DNA of 64,000 nt from Rhizobium sp. BK418. GTDB lineage: Bacteria; Pseudomonadota; Alphaproteobacteria; Rhizobiales; Rhizobiaceae. Made by a program: the position numbers and the translations under genes. The first letter of the stretch is position 1. The number at the start of each line of letters is the position of its first letter. The DNA is taken from assembly GCF_004341105.1 (NCBI RefSeq), contig NZ_SLZK01000003.1, forward strand, positions 930,001 through 994,000, read 5' to 3'. The notes under the pieces were generated by a model that saw only the letters and a list, made by a program, of their open reading frames with translations, was not told where the DNA came from and searched no databases. Shown one piece after another: positions 53,001-61,622 of the stretch.

Positions 53001-53840
53001 CACCTTGTAAGCCTTTCGCCTCTCTCGCCGTATCGGCTCCATCATCTGCCGCAGAAGACGGGCTTTTGCTTCCTGGGAGGCGAGCGCACGCAGCTTCAGC
53101 AGCCGATCGTAGTGCGGCTGCGTCAGGCCGGCGGCTTGCGCATTGGCAAAGACGGGCTCATCGCCGCCGACATCCTGCTGGGCCATCTCGATCGCAGTGT
53201 CGCAGGCGAGCATGCGGAAGAAGATGGCGGCGACGTCTGGGGCGAGAGAAACATCGAGGGCGACGAGGCGGCGGTAGATCGACAGTAACCAGTCGTGGAA
53301 CTGCTCGAAGACGCCGCGCATATCGAGTGAAGGCGCCTTGCCCTCGATCAGATAGGTTTCGGCGGCGCGGGCAAAGAAGGATTGCATGGCGGCATCGACT
53401 GCCGCGTCTTTGCGGGGATTGCCGGTAGTGCCGCGATCGAGCGCTGCGAGCACGTCCTTGGCAGTGATCTTGACGCCGGGTTTGGCGCGCACTCCATCAG
53501 CTGCGACGGCCTTCGCTTCCTCGCGCCACCAGCTTTCGAGATGGGCGAAACTTTCGCCGGCCGCGCGAACGCCACGGCCCGCCATGTCCTGCATGATATC
53601 GAGGAAATGGCGGCTCGCTCCTTGCAGCAGCGCGGAGAAATTTGGCTTGCGGAAGATGTCGAGGATGGTCTCGGTGCCGGCGGGGATACGGAGTGGGCTG
53701 TCGGGTGAGACCGCCGGGTTTCGGAACAACCGCGGCGACGTCCCGGATGTGAGGTTATTGGCCTTCATCACCGCGTTTCCAGATGGAGGTTGGGCGGACA
53801 GGGTTGTCGTGTCGACGGAACGATTGGTCGGATTTTTCAA
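50010..53840 (-). CDS. Very large phage protein (1276 aa), polyvalent/internal-virion-like
   Basis: 1276-residue, almost entirely alpha-helical protein rich in Ala and Arg. Around residues 65-110 the run FSALLQGASRHFLDIMQDMA followed by ESWWREEAKAVAAD resembles the degenerate zincin-like start of large polyvalent phage proteins (usually STFLHExxHxFL), but the HExxH zinc residues are absent here. Later parts (GERLALRKQKAAADLEALYD-like, LWDYLAAFGPDIAAREKRV) have no family I can name. Start is TTG with GAGGAATT upstream; an ATG lies at 53768. Adjacent to the interrupted 874-aa gene, it probably encodes an injected or internal virion protein. Confidence 0.7.
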   Translation of the reverse strand: MKNPTNRSVDTTTLSAQPPSGNAVMKANNLTSGTSPRLFRNPAVSPDSPLRIPAGTETILDIFRKPNFSALLQGASRHFLDIMQDMAGRGVRAAGESFAHLESWWREEAKAVAADGVRAKPGVKITAKDVLAALDRGTTGNPRKDAAVDAAMQSFFARAAETYLIEGKAPSLDMRGVFEQFHDWLLSIYRRLVALDVSLAPDVAAIFFRMLACDTAIEMAQQDVGGDEPVFANAQAAGLTQPHYDRLLKLRALASQEAKARLLRQMMEPIRRERRKAYKVEKAAVRRAVEKEIEATGLYRAIEWMANSRWLDKENPAPSGDIRFDKAALEARYGAGILGALPRGKHSLYADNGGLDPDIVADLFGLGSGDEMVAAMALAPSRDDAITFEVERVMLQRHGDMLIDGSAEERAIAAVHNDRRAEWLAAELAALIEVAGSGDGLTASEAKAYALSATAGMEVADAMDGARFLAAGRRTAIEANRLGDELAQDEAWRARASRKAAGDADAAPHGHDERVTRLITAKRRQLLNHAIYAESLDIIGKVEKFEAEAESLASGPAREKLAAAVLRDNGRIDYLGAIDALLDRYGLSGRADRQAGGQTGGQDGPRVALRNYSLAMKSAGRENELAIPDSVLIGSGRQSYKEITLERFRAVIAALKNLEHAARRAGKLIDADHEADVEQIVASLIGAVKRPRPPGPAKDERTPLDPTRAMDALLLELDTAAAGPAHRAIKAPIDAAANRLALRKQKAAADLEALYDVYSGEERRQMASRRYLPALGQSLSKWEAIAIALNAGNEANRRRLTDSRIEGALDEAGLAAVLASLDARDAGFVQSVWDYLAAFGPDIAAREKRVTGIAPQWVQPLSVSIGGKVLKGGYYPLAYDAADAAQDLAQALAAGRFVKSATEAGHGRSRVDLAARPLDLDIAVLHRHVNHLIYDLEFSEPLSNAKRLLDDVSLKSAFEETGRSAELEILQAWLSEEAAGELRSADRIGRMARLTRKNVTAVNMANDLAAAFSRRSRLAEIIAAAGRGDFAAGLRNASRPGIVEEIVSRSPVMAQRRHQPLPDAGTAWERMANWLAQTLQYRLIDIPAWLAHYHKGLTQRGTDEASAIAHADACMKQAITDPFSPGRSETLRLFTSLGSHLAAKFDAAAEAADAATAARQGISLAMDLTALAMTDMMFAAAIGGQHKDPTWPAFLAQQTGYSVMAALPAIRDSRGPSAGADGEVRALANAIRLSGDVDIVHQHVTDILAATGLAAAEPADEIARKVDAGLKQIGQP

Positions 53841-53869
53841 GTTGAATTCCTCGGGAAATCGCTTGCCGG

Positions 53870-54336
53870 TCAGGGCTGCGGATAGAGCTTCAGATATTCA
53901 TCGAGGCTGCGGCCCTCCGAGTGCGCCAAGGCGGACGTGAAGGCGGAATGACTCATGGCGAAATGGGATACGGTCTCGGCAGGATGTCCGGCGATGGCAG
54001 AGCGCAACACTGCGAGATTGTGAATTCGTTGTTCAGCGGCACGGTCGATGATGGGGGAGGAGAAGGCGGGGTTGGCCCGCGGATTCAGCGCGCGGTTATA
54101 CGCATCGGCCTGCTCGCCCCTCAGATTGGAAGCATTGGATTGCTCAAAGAGCCGTGGCGATTTTGCTTCAGAGGTCGTCGGGGTGCGGGGATCAAAGCTT
54201 GAATTTTCCTGGAGGAATGCATCGAACTTTCCGCCAGCGTGGTCTGTGGCATAGGCGGCTGCAGAAAGTTTGACGGCACTGCCGGTCGCCAACGCCACCA
54301 ACACATCATGAGTGCTCATGCCGCGAGTGCTGGCGG
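53870..54336 (-). pseudogene. C-terminal part of a phage gene split by the IS
   Basis: Reads (AASTRG)MSTHDVLVALATGSAVKLSA ... ending LDEYLKLYPQP. It looks like a 149-residue gene starting at 54319, but the frame is open up to the IS edge and is exactly in phase with the gene stump at 56767-58924. Removing the 2422-bp element and one 8-bp target copy gives a single 874-residue frame. The internal ATG lacks a good ribosome site, so this half is probably not expressed on its own. Confidence 0.8.
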
Positions 54337-54344
54337 CAAATTTA
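54337..54344. repeat. Target-site duplication, left copy
   Basis: CAAATTTA, repeated exactly at 56767-56774 on the other side of the IS element. An 8-bp duplication is the size produced by IS1595-family transposases. Confidence 0.85.
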
Positions 54345-54485
54345 CGGAATTAGGTAGCAAATGCCACAAAGAACGCATCCCATCGCTCTGCACTACCTAA
54401 GATTGATTTTATAGCAAAACGGCAGTTCCTCGCTCACCTCGACAGCGATTTCATGCTATTTGAGATGAAACGAGGCGACGAATTG

Positions 54486-54704
54486 ATGAATATTGAAAGC
54501 GTAATCGATCAGCAAAGTTTCCTAGAGTACCTGGCGTCGATACGAACCGATTTCGAGAGTGGCGCTGTCCGATGGGAAAACACCGACCTTGCGAGCTACC
54601 TTGAGGCCATGAGTGCCTGGCTAAAAGACAGTGCACCACAGAGCGAAGCCAACCCATGGAAGCTCGCCGCTTTTTTGTTACAAGCTGGAGCTTTCTATGA
54701 ATGA
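54486..54704 (+). CDS. DUF7660-like IS passenger protein
   Basis: 72 residues, MNIESVIDQQSFLEYLASIR then GAVRWENTDLASYLEAMSAW and NPWKLAAFLLQAGAFYE, a short acidic helical fold like DUF7660 (proteins often found near toxin or immunity loci). I start at 54486 behind GAGGCG; an ATG at 54453 is possible. Carried inside the IS next to its left end; function unknown. Confidence 0.6.
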   Translation: MNIESVIDQQSFLEYLASIRTDFESGAVRWENTDLASYLEAMSAWLKDSAPQSEANPWKLAAFLLQAGAFYE

Positions 54705-55026
54705 TTGCCTGCCGCATTCATTGTGACGGTCTCGAAATGAGGCCGTTGAGTTCCGCGAATCACCGTTAACCATATCGAAGCTGGTCGATCGACTTCGCGT
54801 GCGGCTCCTGATATGGGACCAGCATGATTACGAGAGCGACACGAATAGCCCGCTGATCCAGACGCCTTCCGAGGCGGCGTATCGGCATTTGTTCGTTGTC
54901 CCGAGGTGATCATGCTCCGCACCAACCTTCCGATCCTGGCTCCCAACGCCTACGACCCCTTCGAAGAAGAGGCCCGGAGGTTGGAAATACGAACGCTGTC
55001 TCTGGCCTGATCCCAAGGACGAGTTT

Positions 55027-56070
55027 GGACAGCACTTCCTGCTGACGAAGAAGGCCAGAAACGTCGATCCGTCGGCCGTTTGGGGGCTTGGAGAGGACGA
55101 GGCCTATGGCCTGTTCTGCTCGTTCCGGTGGTCCGCGAACGGCGGCAAGCCGTTCTGCCCCAAGTGCGGGAACACCGAACCGTACGGCATTCGCCGACGC
55201 CGATTCCGCTGTTCGGAGGGCGAGTGCATGCGAGAATTTTCGGTCACGTCCGGCACCGTCTTCCATTCCCGCAAACTCTCCTTCAAGAAGCTCCTGATGG
55301 CGATCTGGGAAGAGGTGACGGCCGTAAAGGGACTTGCCGCCCTGCACCTGACCCGCAAGCTCGGCGTCGAGTACAAGACCGCATGGGTGCTGCTGGCCAA
55401 GATCAGGGAGGCGATCGGCAAGCGGCGGGCGAAGATGAAGCTCTGGGGTTCTATCCAGATCGACGGCAAGTACATCGGCGGCCACATCAAACCAGAGAAC
55501 AAGAAGAAAGAGCGTGTCGATCGTCGCCGAAAGGAGAACCAGAACGGAAAGCGCATGTGCGTTCTGTCGATCCGCGAGCACAACCCCGATGCGCCTAACC
55601 GCACGATCACCAGGATCGTTTCCGACGAGAACCCCAAGGCCGCCTGGGCGGCCGTGAAAGACCATGTCCGTCCGGGGGCGGTGCTGACTGCCGACGAGCA
55701 CGGCTCATACGATGATCTCGTCGGGTTGGCGATCCTCAAGCGCGTGAACCACAGCCTGGCGTACCAGACCGAGGATGGCACCGATACCAACAGGATCGAG
55801 AGCTTCTTCGCCCGCGCCGAGCGTTCGTATGTTGGCATTCACCACCGCTTCTCGGTGAAGTACCTGGACTGGTACATGGCGATGGTCGCCTGGAAGGAGG
55901 ACACCCGTTACATGGGGCTGCGCTGGCAGCTCTCCGACGTGCTGCGCACGGTCACCCACCGCACGACGTCGGAGAACCTCTGCGGATACTGGCAGGGCGC
56001 GGCGGAGCGCATTGAGGACCAGGTGTGGGACGAGAACACGGAGGTCAAGAAGCAACTCTATCTGCGATGA
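55027..56070 (+). CDS. IS1595-family transposase
   Basis: About 347 residues. Zinc ribbon FCPKCGN ... FRCSEGECMREFSVTSGT, then FHSRKLSFKKLLMAIWEEV, ALHLTRKLGVEYKTAWVLL, and a DDN-type catalytic core: IQIDGKYIGGH (first Asp), VLTADEHGSY (second Asp), DTNRIESFFARAERSYVGIHH (third block, Asn; the usual Lys appears replaced). No ATG, GTG or TTG exists in frame between the preceding stop (54907) and Met at 55228, which lies inside the zinc ribbon; homology extends to about GQHFLLTKKARNVD at 55027. So the start is unresolved: a rare start codon or a lost start. Confidence 0.75.
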   Translation, partial: GQHFLLTKKARNVDPSAVWGLGEDEAYGLFCSFRWSANGGKPFCPKCGNTEPYGIRRRRFRCSEGECMREFSVTSGTVFHSRKLSFKKLLMAIWEEVTAVKGLAALHLTRKLGVEYKTAWVLLAKIREAIGKRRAKMKLWGSIQIDGKYIGGHIKPENKKKERVDRRRKENQNGKRMCVLSIREHNPDAPNRTITRIVSDENPKAAWAAVKDHVRPGAVLTADEHGSYDDLVGLAILKRVNHSLAYQTEDGTDTNRIESFFARAERSYVGIHHRFSVKYLDWYMAMVAWKEDTRYMGLRWQLSDVLRTVTHRTTSENLCGYWQGAAERIEDQVWDENTEVKKQLYLR

Positions 56071-56232
56071 CCGCGGAGGACCGCGTTGACCCAGGATTAG
56101 CCGTCGTGCAGCATCGAGTTAGAAACAGGAGAGAAGAATGACCAAGCCAATTCTTGTGTCGCCGAAGGGTCTTCCAGAGGGCGGTCTCAAGGTGCAAACG
56201 ATGATCAACGAAACCCTAACCTGATACTTCAA

Positions 56233-56688
56233 TCACCTGGCGATCTCCCAGAGCCGCCGTCGGCCGTCGGGAGCTTCCGATGATCGAACAAGTCCGACCT
56301 GCTCCATTCGGTCGAGCAGGCCGGAGAACCTTCCAGCCAGGTTTGGGCCAATGACGGCGATCTCAGTTTCAAAGCCCTCCCGTTCGGCAAACTGTTTCGA
56401 CAGATCACCTGCAAGGATCGGCTCTTCGGCATCTCGGAGGAGTTCAAGAACGCCGCGGCGGACATCACGCCCCCTGAGGAGGTCGGTCACGCGGCGGCCA
56501 GGGGTAGATCGATCCCTCCTCTTGGGCTGCTGAGAAAGCTTCGAGGTTGCGCTGGGATCAAAAATCTCCATCACGGTCAAAATCGCCGCCTTTTGGCCTT
56601 CCAAAATCAGCGCCTCTGCCGTGATGGCTTCAAGCCTGGCGTCCAGCTCGGCCCACTTTCCCTTTAATTCCTCGACGATCGACACCAT
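56233..56688 (-). CDS. IS passenger: coiled-coil/winged-helix protein
   Basis: 151 residues from ATG 56688: an N-terminal coiled coil (VEELKGKWAELDARLEAITA), a linker, then a winged-helix-like part (VRRGVLELLRDAEEPILAGD, IGPNLAGRFSGLLDRMEQVG, RRRLWEI). It may bind DNA. Oriented against the transposase, near the right end of the element; no family recognised. Confidence 0.6.
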   Translation of the reverse strand: MVSIVEELKGKWAELDARLEAITAEALILEGQKAAILTVMEIFDPSATSKLSQQPKRRDRSTPGRRVTDLLRGRDVRRGVLELLRDAEEPILAGDLSKQFAEREGFETEIAVIGPNLAGRFSGLLDRMEQVGLVRSSEAPDGRRRLWEIAR

Positions 56689-56766
56689 ACAATCCAACTC
56701 CACCGGAAGAGTTGGAGGTAACAATTTTTGCGTCCGGAATCTTGTGGCATTTGCTACCTAATTCCG

Positions 56767-56774
56767 CAAATTTA
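56767..56774. repeat. Target-site duplication, right copy
   Basis: CAAATTTA, identical to 54337-54344; see the IS element. Confidence 0.85.
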
Positions 56775-58924
56775 CTCAGATCGGTACGGTGTGTTTTGAG
56801 TTGTTCAGCCAAGCCATCGACGGGGATGTGAAGGTTCTCGGTAGTGGTACCTTTCAGCATGGCGGTCATAAGGCGATAAAACTCACCGTCAGAGCGGCTG
56901 CGCAGCAACGAGTTTGCCGATGCCTTGGAAATGCTCTGTATTAGATTACGATCGGTTTTTATCGTTGGAGCAACAGGCGTCGTGGCCACGAGAACTGGAG
57001 TCGCTGGCGTTGTCGTCGTGGGTGTTGTGGCCGGAGGTGATGGAGTTGCGGACGATGCAGGCGTTGCGGCCGCTGATGTTGTGGCCGTAGAAACTTGAGC
57101 TGTCTCTGGTGGGGCTGTCTGTGATGCTGGCGTGGGTGCTGCTATTGCAGGTACTGTGGGTGCTGTAGTCACAGGTGCAGGATCTGCGGATGATGTCGGG
57201 GCCGGAGCTGCTGGCGGTATGACTGCAGGGGCTGAAGCTGTATCGGGCGTAGCCGCGGGGGGTAGAGCTGCAGATGTTGTCGCTGCGGTGGTTGTGGGCG
57301 TGAGCGCTGGAGTGGCCGCCGCTGCGTCTTGCCCCTCTCGCCGGGCCTCAAAGGCGGTCAACGCCGCATCGGCGGGGAGGGTGCCTACGCTGGACAGGCT
57401 CTGCTTGAGAACCTTGTTCCAGTCTGTATCATCACCTGCGAGTTTTTGTGCCGTTAATTCACCGGCACCGCTGGTGATCGCTGCCTGCATGGTGTCCACG
57501 GCCAGTTGACCAACGCGATTGCCAACCCCCAGTCTCTCGGCCAGTCCGCCTGAGACTGCATCGAATGCAGTGACCGTCAGGGCGCGAATAACACCTCTTT
57601 CGCTTGCTTCTTTGAGCACGGCGGGGTCATGCAGCAGGCGCTCGATATCTTTGGGCTTAGTGAGATCAAAGCCCTTTTTTTCGAAGAAATCTGCCGGTGA
57701 CGTGTAGCGTTCGGTCACGTACGTCGCGCCGCGCGCGACGATAAATGGGATCGCCGGATTGTGGGTTGCGACCGTGGCTGCCGTAACGGCAGCTATTTGA
57801 GGGGCGGTTTCACCTGTCGTCTCCAAAACCCAGGCTAGAACACCGGTGGGATTTGCTTTGATTGCAGCGCCGATATTATTGATTGTCTCCTGGAAACCCG
57901 CTCCATCGACGAACATCGCATTTTCGGCGGCCGTCGCCATCGCCGATTTAGGTAGTGCCTTTATGGCCGCGATGTTCTTCCCTAGCGCCTGAGCATATTC
58001 CTGCGAACTCGCCTCGTCGTCAGTTTTGATGAGGTCTGCATACCGAGCGTCGAGCCAGCGGGTACTTGCGAAGAAATATTCTACCGGTGAGAGCGGGGGT
58101 ATGATTTTCCCCTGCCGTGTAACGATTGGTTCACGTTGCGATTCAAGGAGTTCATTGAAACTCATTTTGCGGTCCCGCGCGCGGGCCTCAGTCTGTTCCA
58201 TCATATACTGATTGAATATCTGGGCTACGCCATAGCCGCCACGAAGTAAGGAGTTCCACTGTCCGATTCGCCAATCGGCAAATGACCCCGGCGTTGGTGT
58301 GTCATTGTCCGGCGGTGGAGTAGCAGGCATCCACCTCCCGCGCTCAAGGGGGGCGATTCCGTTTAGGAAACTGTCAAGTGCGTCGAGGCGATCGGCATTG
58401 TCAGACCAGTTTTGAGCGACGGTTTTCCGCTTTTGCGTCGCTGACATCTCTGTTGGAGTAGTGGACTCCGCAAAAGGTTTGTCTGGCCACGCAGGCTGAC
58501 TTGCTGGCGGTCGAGAGAAGGGAACTGCAAGCGGCACCGGGAGGACGGCAGGTTGACGAGCGGGCGATTGCGGATTCGTCTGCGCCAGCCTTTCCAAAGC
58601 TGAAAGGTTGTGAAGATCGTCTTTCGCTAGCGGTGCCGTTGCTGCATTTTCACTCAGCCAGCGCGCAAGGCGCGGTGAAGAGGAGAGGATCTTCTTATTG
58701 CGGACGTCATCGATCAACCGTTGCAGAGGGTCGCGGTTATCCTTGACCATCGGCAGGGGCGGGATAAGGTTTCCTGTAGTTGCTGCGAACTCCCGCGCGA
58801 AATTAAGATTATCCGCAACCTCATCTGGATTTTCATCCGAGGATTGAATAACGCTGCTCGCTGCGGCCGCATCCTGCTGGCGCCGTTTGCGCGACCAGAC
58901 GTCATAGTCCGACATCATATCCAT
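56767..58924 (-). pseudogene. N-terminal part of a large phage protein split by the IS
   Basis: About 719 codons starting MDMMSDYDVWSRKRRQQDAA (GGAGAG upstream) and breaking off at the IS (TDLSKFA). A helical N-terminal half includes ARDRKMSFNELLESQREPIV and VEYFFASTRWLDARYADLI; hydrophobic segments near GVLAWVLETTGETAPQIAAVTAATVA could be membrane-active. Residues about 540-650 are a long Pro/Thr/Ala-rich linker (PALTPTTTAATTSAALPPAA ...). Translation now runs into the element for about 45 extra codons. Probably an internal virion protein partner of the 1276-aa product. Confidence 0.8.
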
Positions 58925-58999
58925 GGCTTCTCTCCCGTTCGGCCGAGAGACAGGGGTAGGTGCGGAAGGGTTGATTTATAAATCGAGGGAGGGGGAGCG

Positions 59000-59614
59000 A
59001 TGCCTGGGGTTTTTGCGGCTGCGATGTTTGCCGCATGGTTGGGGGCGAAATATTGGAGCGAGATGCTGCCGGAAGGCTGCAGGCAGGCGTGGCGGGTTTT
59101 CGTCTACGCCTTGATCGGCGCCTGGCCCACCTATCTCGCCTGCGTTCTGCTGGTCTGGTTCCGCGATCCGGGGCAGTCCAATGCCACGGCGGCGGCCTTC
59201 GTCGCGGACAGGTTATACGGGCTGGCTATTGTCGCAGTGGTGACCGGTATTGCAGTCTATCGATTTCGTCTTACGCACTACGAGCCTGACGAAGCCGATC
59301 GGGCGGCCCATATGTCTGCCGGCATGAAGAACAGCATCTCATTGCTGGTCATTCTCTCCTTCGTCAGTTTCCTTTGTGTCAGCGTGACGGCGGGCGGGCG
59401 CATGCCGGATTATCCGGGCGGGACAGGCCGCTTCTTGGGAGAGTTCCTTGGCGGAACTCTTTTAATCGTCATCCTCGCGCTCATCGGCTTTTTCGTCACT
59501 CGTTTTGCTAGAAGAAAGCGGGACGCCTATGCCGGGCTGATGGGGGGAACCGTTGTCGCGCTCGCGATGAGCGGGCTCGCCTATCTCGGCATGCTCAAAC
59601 ATCTCAATGGCTGA
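59000..59614 (+). CDS. Membrane protein, paralogue A
   Basis: 204-residue protein with about five membrane helices, starting MPGVFAAAMFAAWLGAKYWS and EMLPEGCRQAWRVFVYALIG. A close relative of the next gene: shared SEMLPEG.RQ.WRVF.YALIG, a central basic loop (YRFRLTHYEPDEADRAAHMS) and a C-terminal AYAGLMGG...GLAYLGML. GAGGGGGAG precedes the ATG. Function unknown; the pair appears to come from a tandem duplication. Confidence 0.7.
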   Translation: MPGVFAAAMFAAWLGAKYWSEMLPEGCRQAWRVFVYALIGAWPTYLACVLLVWFRDPGQSNATAAAFVADRLYGLAIVAVVTGIAVYRFRLTHYEPDEADRAAHMSAGMKNSISLLVILSFVSFLCVSVTAGGRMPDYPGGTGRFLGEFLGGTLLIVILALIGFFVTRFARRKRDAYAGLMGGTVVALAMSGLAYLGMLKHLNG

Positions 59615-59851
59615 GCGTAGCGGAGAGGCTTTGCCGGGTCGATTTTTGTCCCTGGCTCTCGTGGATCGCGAGAAAATTCGCGCGCATCTCTCTGGATTTT
59701 CAGCCGTGGATTGAATAATGGTTTTTTGCTGGCGTTCTGCGGGCGGCGTTTCCTTACGTTTGCGTGAAATTCGGCGGTTTATCCGTGACCTGCTCCGTCT
59801 TATGCGAAGCGGCCGGGGAGCGCGGTTCTATTTTAGATTGGGAGGATATCG

Positions 59852-60460
59852 ATGCCGGTAGTTTTTGGGTTTGCGGTGATTGCGACATGGCTTGGAGCCA
59901 TGCATTGGAGCCTGATGCTTCCTGAAGGCGGCCGCCAACCGTGGCGCGTCTTCATCTATGCGCTGATCGGCGTTCCCGTCGTTGCGCTGTTGTCTGCCTT
60001 CTGCCTGTGGCTGGTGGATCCGACGCATACTAATGCATCCTTCGCCTCCTACCTAGCAGCCAGTTGGCTTCACCTCTTCATTATCGCCCTGGTTGGCGCC
60101 ATCGCAGCCTATCGCTATCGGATGAGGTTCTATCCGCCGCGAAATGTCGCCCGCGCCGCGCAGATGTCTGATGGACTGATAAGCAGCCTTGTCCTGCTGG
60201 CCGCGCTCGCGCTCGCCGGCAGCCTTTGCGTTACCTTCGCAATCGCCGCGCACGCGCCGGATTATCAGGATGGAACGACGGCCTGGAGCAGCGGCGTCCT
60301 AGGCACTGCCATCGTCATTCTGATATTTAGCCTGCTTGCGTTTTTCATCATTCGTGACCTGAAGGGCGGAGATCGGGATCCTCACGCGGGCCTGATGGCC
60401 GGAAGCTTTGCCTGTCTTGTGGTGGCTGGGCTCAGCTATCTTGGCGCGCTCAATCACTGA
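59852..60460 (+). CDS. Membrane protein, paralogue B
   Basis: 202-residue protein parallel to the 59000 gene in length, helix positions and motifs (MLPEGGRQPWRVFIYALIGV, YRYRMRFYPPRNVARAAQMS, DPHAGLMAGSFACLVVAGLS YLG near the end). GGGAGG before the ATG. The 237 bp between the copies carry no gene. No family recognised. Confidence 0.7.
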   Translation: MPVVFGFAVIATWLGAMHWSLMLPEGGRQPWRVFIYALIGVPVVALLSAFCLWLVDPTHTNASFASYLAASWLHLFIIALVGAIAAYRYRMRFYPPRNVARAAQMSDGLISSLVLLAALALAGSLCVTFAIAAHAPDYQDGTTAWSSGVLGTAIVILIFSLLAFFIIRDLKGGDRDPHAGLMAGSFACLVVAGLSYLGALNH

Positions 60461-60625
60461 CGACCGATGTAGCAAGAGGCCTCCGCATCTGCGGATGCGG
60501 TAGCTACGGACTGGTGGCAGCGTGATGTGGCCTGTGAAGCGCGGCAGGCGATCCGCCGCGTTTCGTTCCTACTTCTGTCTTAGGCACGTGCTTATCGCAA
60601 AACCTTCTTCGCGACAGGCTTAGAG

Positions 60626-61504
60626 TCAGGCGCCGTTCGCACCGGCAATGCGATCGAGCTGCGCCATCGCCTCGGGCGACAATTCGATATCGGCCACTGC
60701 GAGGTTTTCCCGCAGGTGGCCACGCGAGGATGTGCCGGGGATCAGGAGGATATTCGGCGCGCGTTTCAGGAGCCAGGCGAGCGCCACCTGGAGGGTCGTG
60801 GCACCCAAACGGGTGGCGACCTCAGAGAGCGTTGAAGATTGTAGCGGCGAGAAGCCGCCGAGCGGGAAGAAGGGCACGTAAGCCGTGCCTTCTGCTGCAA
60901 GCTTGTCGATCAGCGCGTCGTCATGGCGATTAGCGAGGTTATACTGGTTCTGGACGCAGACGATCTCGGTAATCCTGCGGCCGTCATCCACCTGTTTTGC
61001 TGTAGGATTCGACAGGCCGATATGTTTGATCAGCCCCTGCTGCTGCAGCTCGGCCAGAACCGTGAGCGGCGCTTCGAGCGAGCCTTCGGCGGGGCCATGC
61101 ACATCGAACATGGCGCGCAGGTTCACCACCTCGATGACGTCGAGGCTAAGGTTTTTCAGGTTGCTGTGGATCGCCGCGGTCAGCTCTTCTTTCGAGAAGG
61201 CGGGGTTCCAGGAGGCGTCGGCCCCACGCAGCGCGCCGACTTTGGTAACGATGACGAGATCATCGGGATAGGGGTGAAGCGCTTCCCTGATGATCTCATT
61301 GGTGACGTAGGGTCCGTAAAAATCGCTGGTGTCGATATGATTGACGCCGCTTTCGACGGCTTCGCGCAGCACGGCGATGGCTTCGTTTCGATCCAGCGGC
61401 GGGCCGAAGACACCCTTGCCGGCAAGCTGCATGGCGCCGTAGCCGAGCCGTTTCACCACGCGGTCGCCGAGCTTGAATGTTCCGGATTTTTCGACAGTAG
61501 ACAT
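60626..61504 (-). CDS. Aldo/keto reductase
   Basis: 292-residue TIM-barrel oxidoreductase using NADPH. GYGAMQLAGKG, the catalytic Asp-Tyr-Lys-His set in HIDTSDFYGPYVTNE (Asp, Tyr), VTKVG (Lys) and a third block (FDVHGP), and IPGTSSRGHLRENLAV for NADP. GGAG before the ATG. Divergent from the LysR gene at 61623, whose product may control it. Substrate unknown; YajO/Tas-like reductases are close in form. Confidence 0.92.
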   Translation of the reverse strand: MSTVEKSGTFKLGDRVVKRLGYGAMQLAGKGVFGPPLDRNEAIAVLREAVESGVNHIDTSDFYGPYVTNEIIREALHPYPDDLVIVTKVGALRGADASWNPAFSKEELTAAIHSNLKNLSLDVIEVVNLRAMFDVHGPAEGSLEAPLTVLAELQQQGLIKHIGLSNPTAKQVDDGRRITEIVCVQNQYNLANRHDDALIDKLAAEGTAYVPFFPLGGFSPLQSSTLSEVATRLGATTLQVALAWLLKRAPNILLIPGTSSRGHLRENLAVADIELSPEAMAQLDRIAGANGA

Positions 61505-61622
61505 GAGATTTCATCTCCGATTGAAGGCGCAGAGGAGATAGGCCTGTATCGCTGTCCGGACAATCGGCTATAATCCGGACGGGCCGTCCGGATTTCAGGA
61601 CAATAAACGAGGGGCTGGGAAT

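Larger units (their letters stand above)
54345..56766. mobile_element. IS1595-family insertion sequence with passenger genes (2422 bp)
   Basis: Bounded by 25-bp perfect terminal inverted repeats (54345-54369 and 56742-56766, outer end CGGAATTAGGTAGCAAATGC) and flanked by the 8-bp direct repeat CAAATTTA. Inside: a DUF7660-like gene, an IS1595-type transposase (rightwards), and a winged-helix/coiled-coil passenger (leftwards). Only IS1595-type features are used for the family call: DDN(E/K)-type transposase with N-terminal zinc ribbon and 8-bp duplication. Inserted in a large phage gene. Confidence 0.88.
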
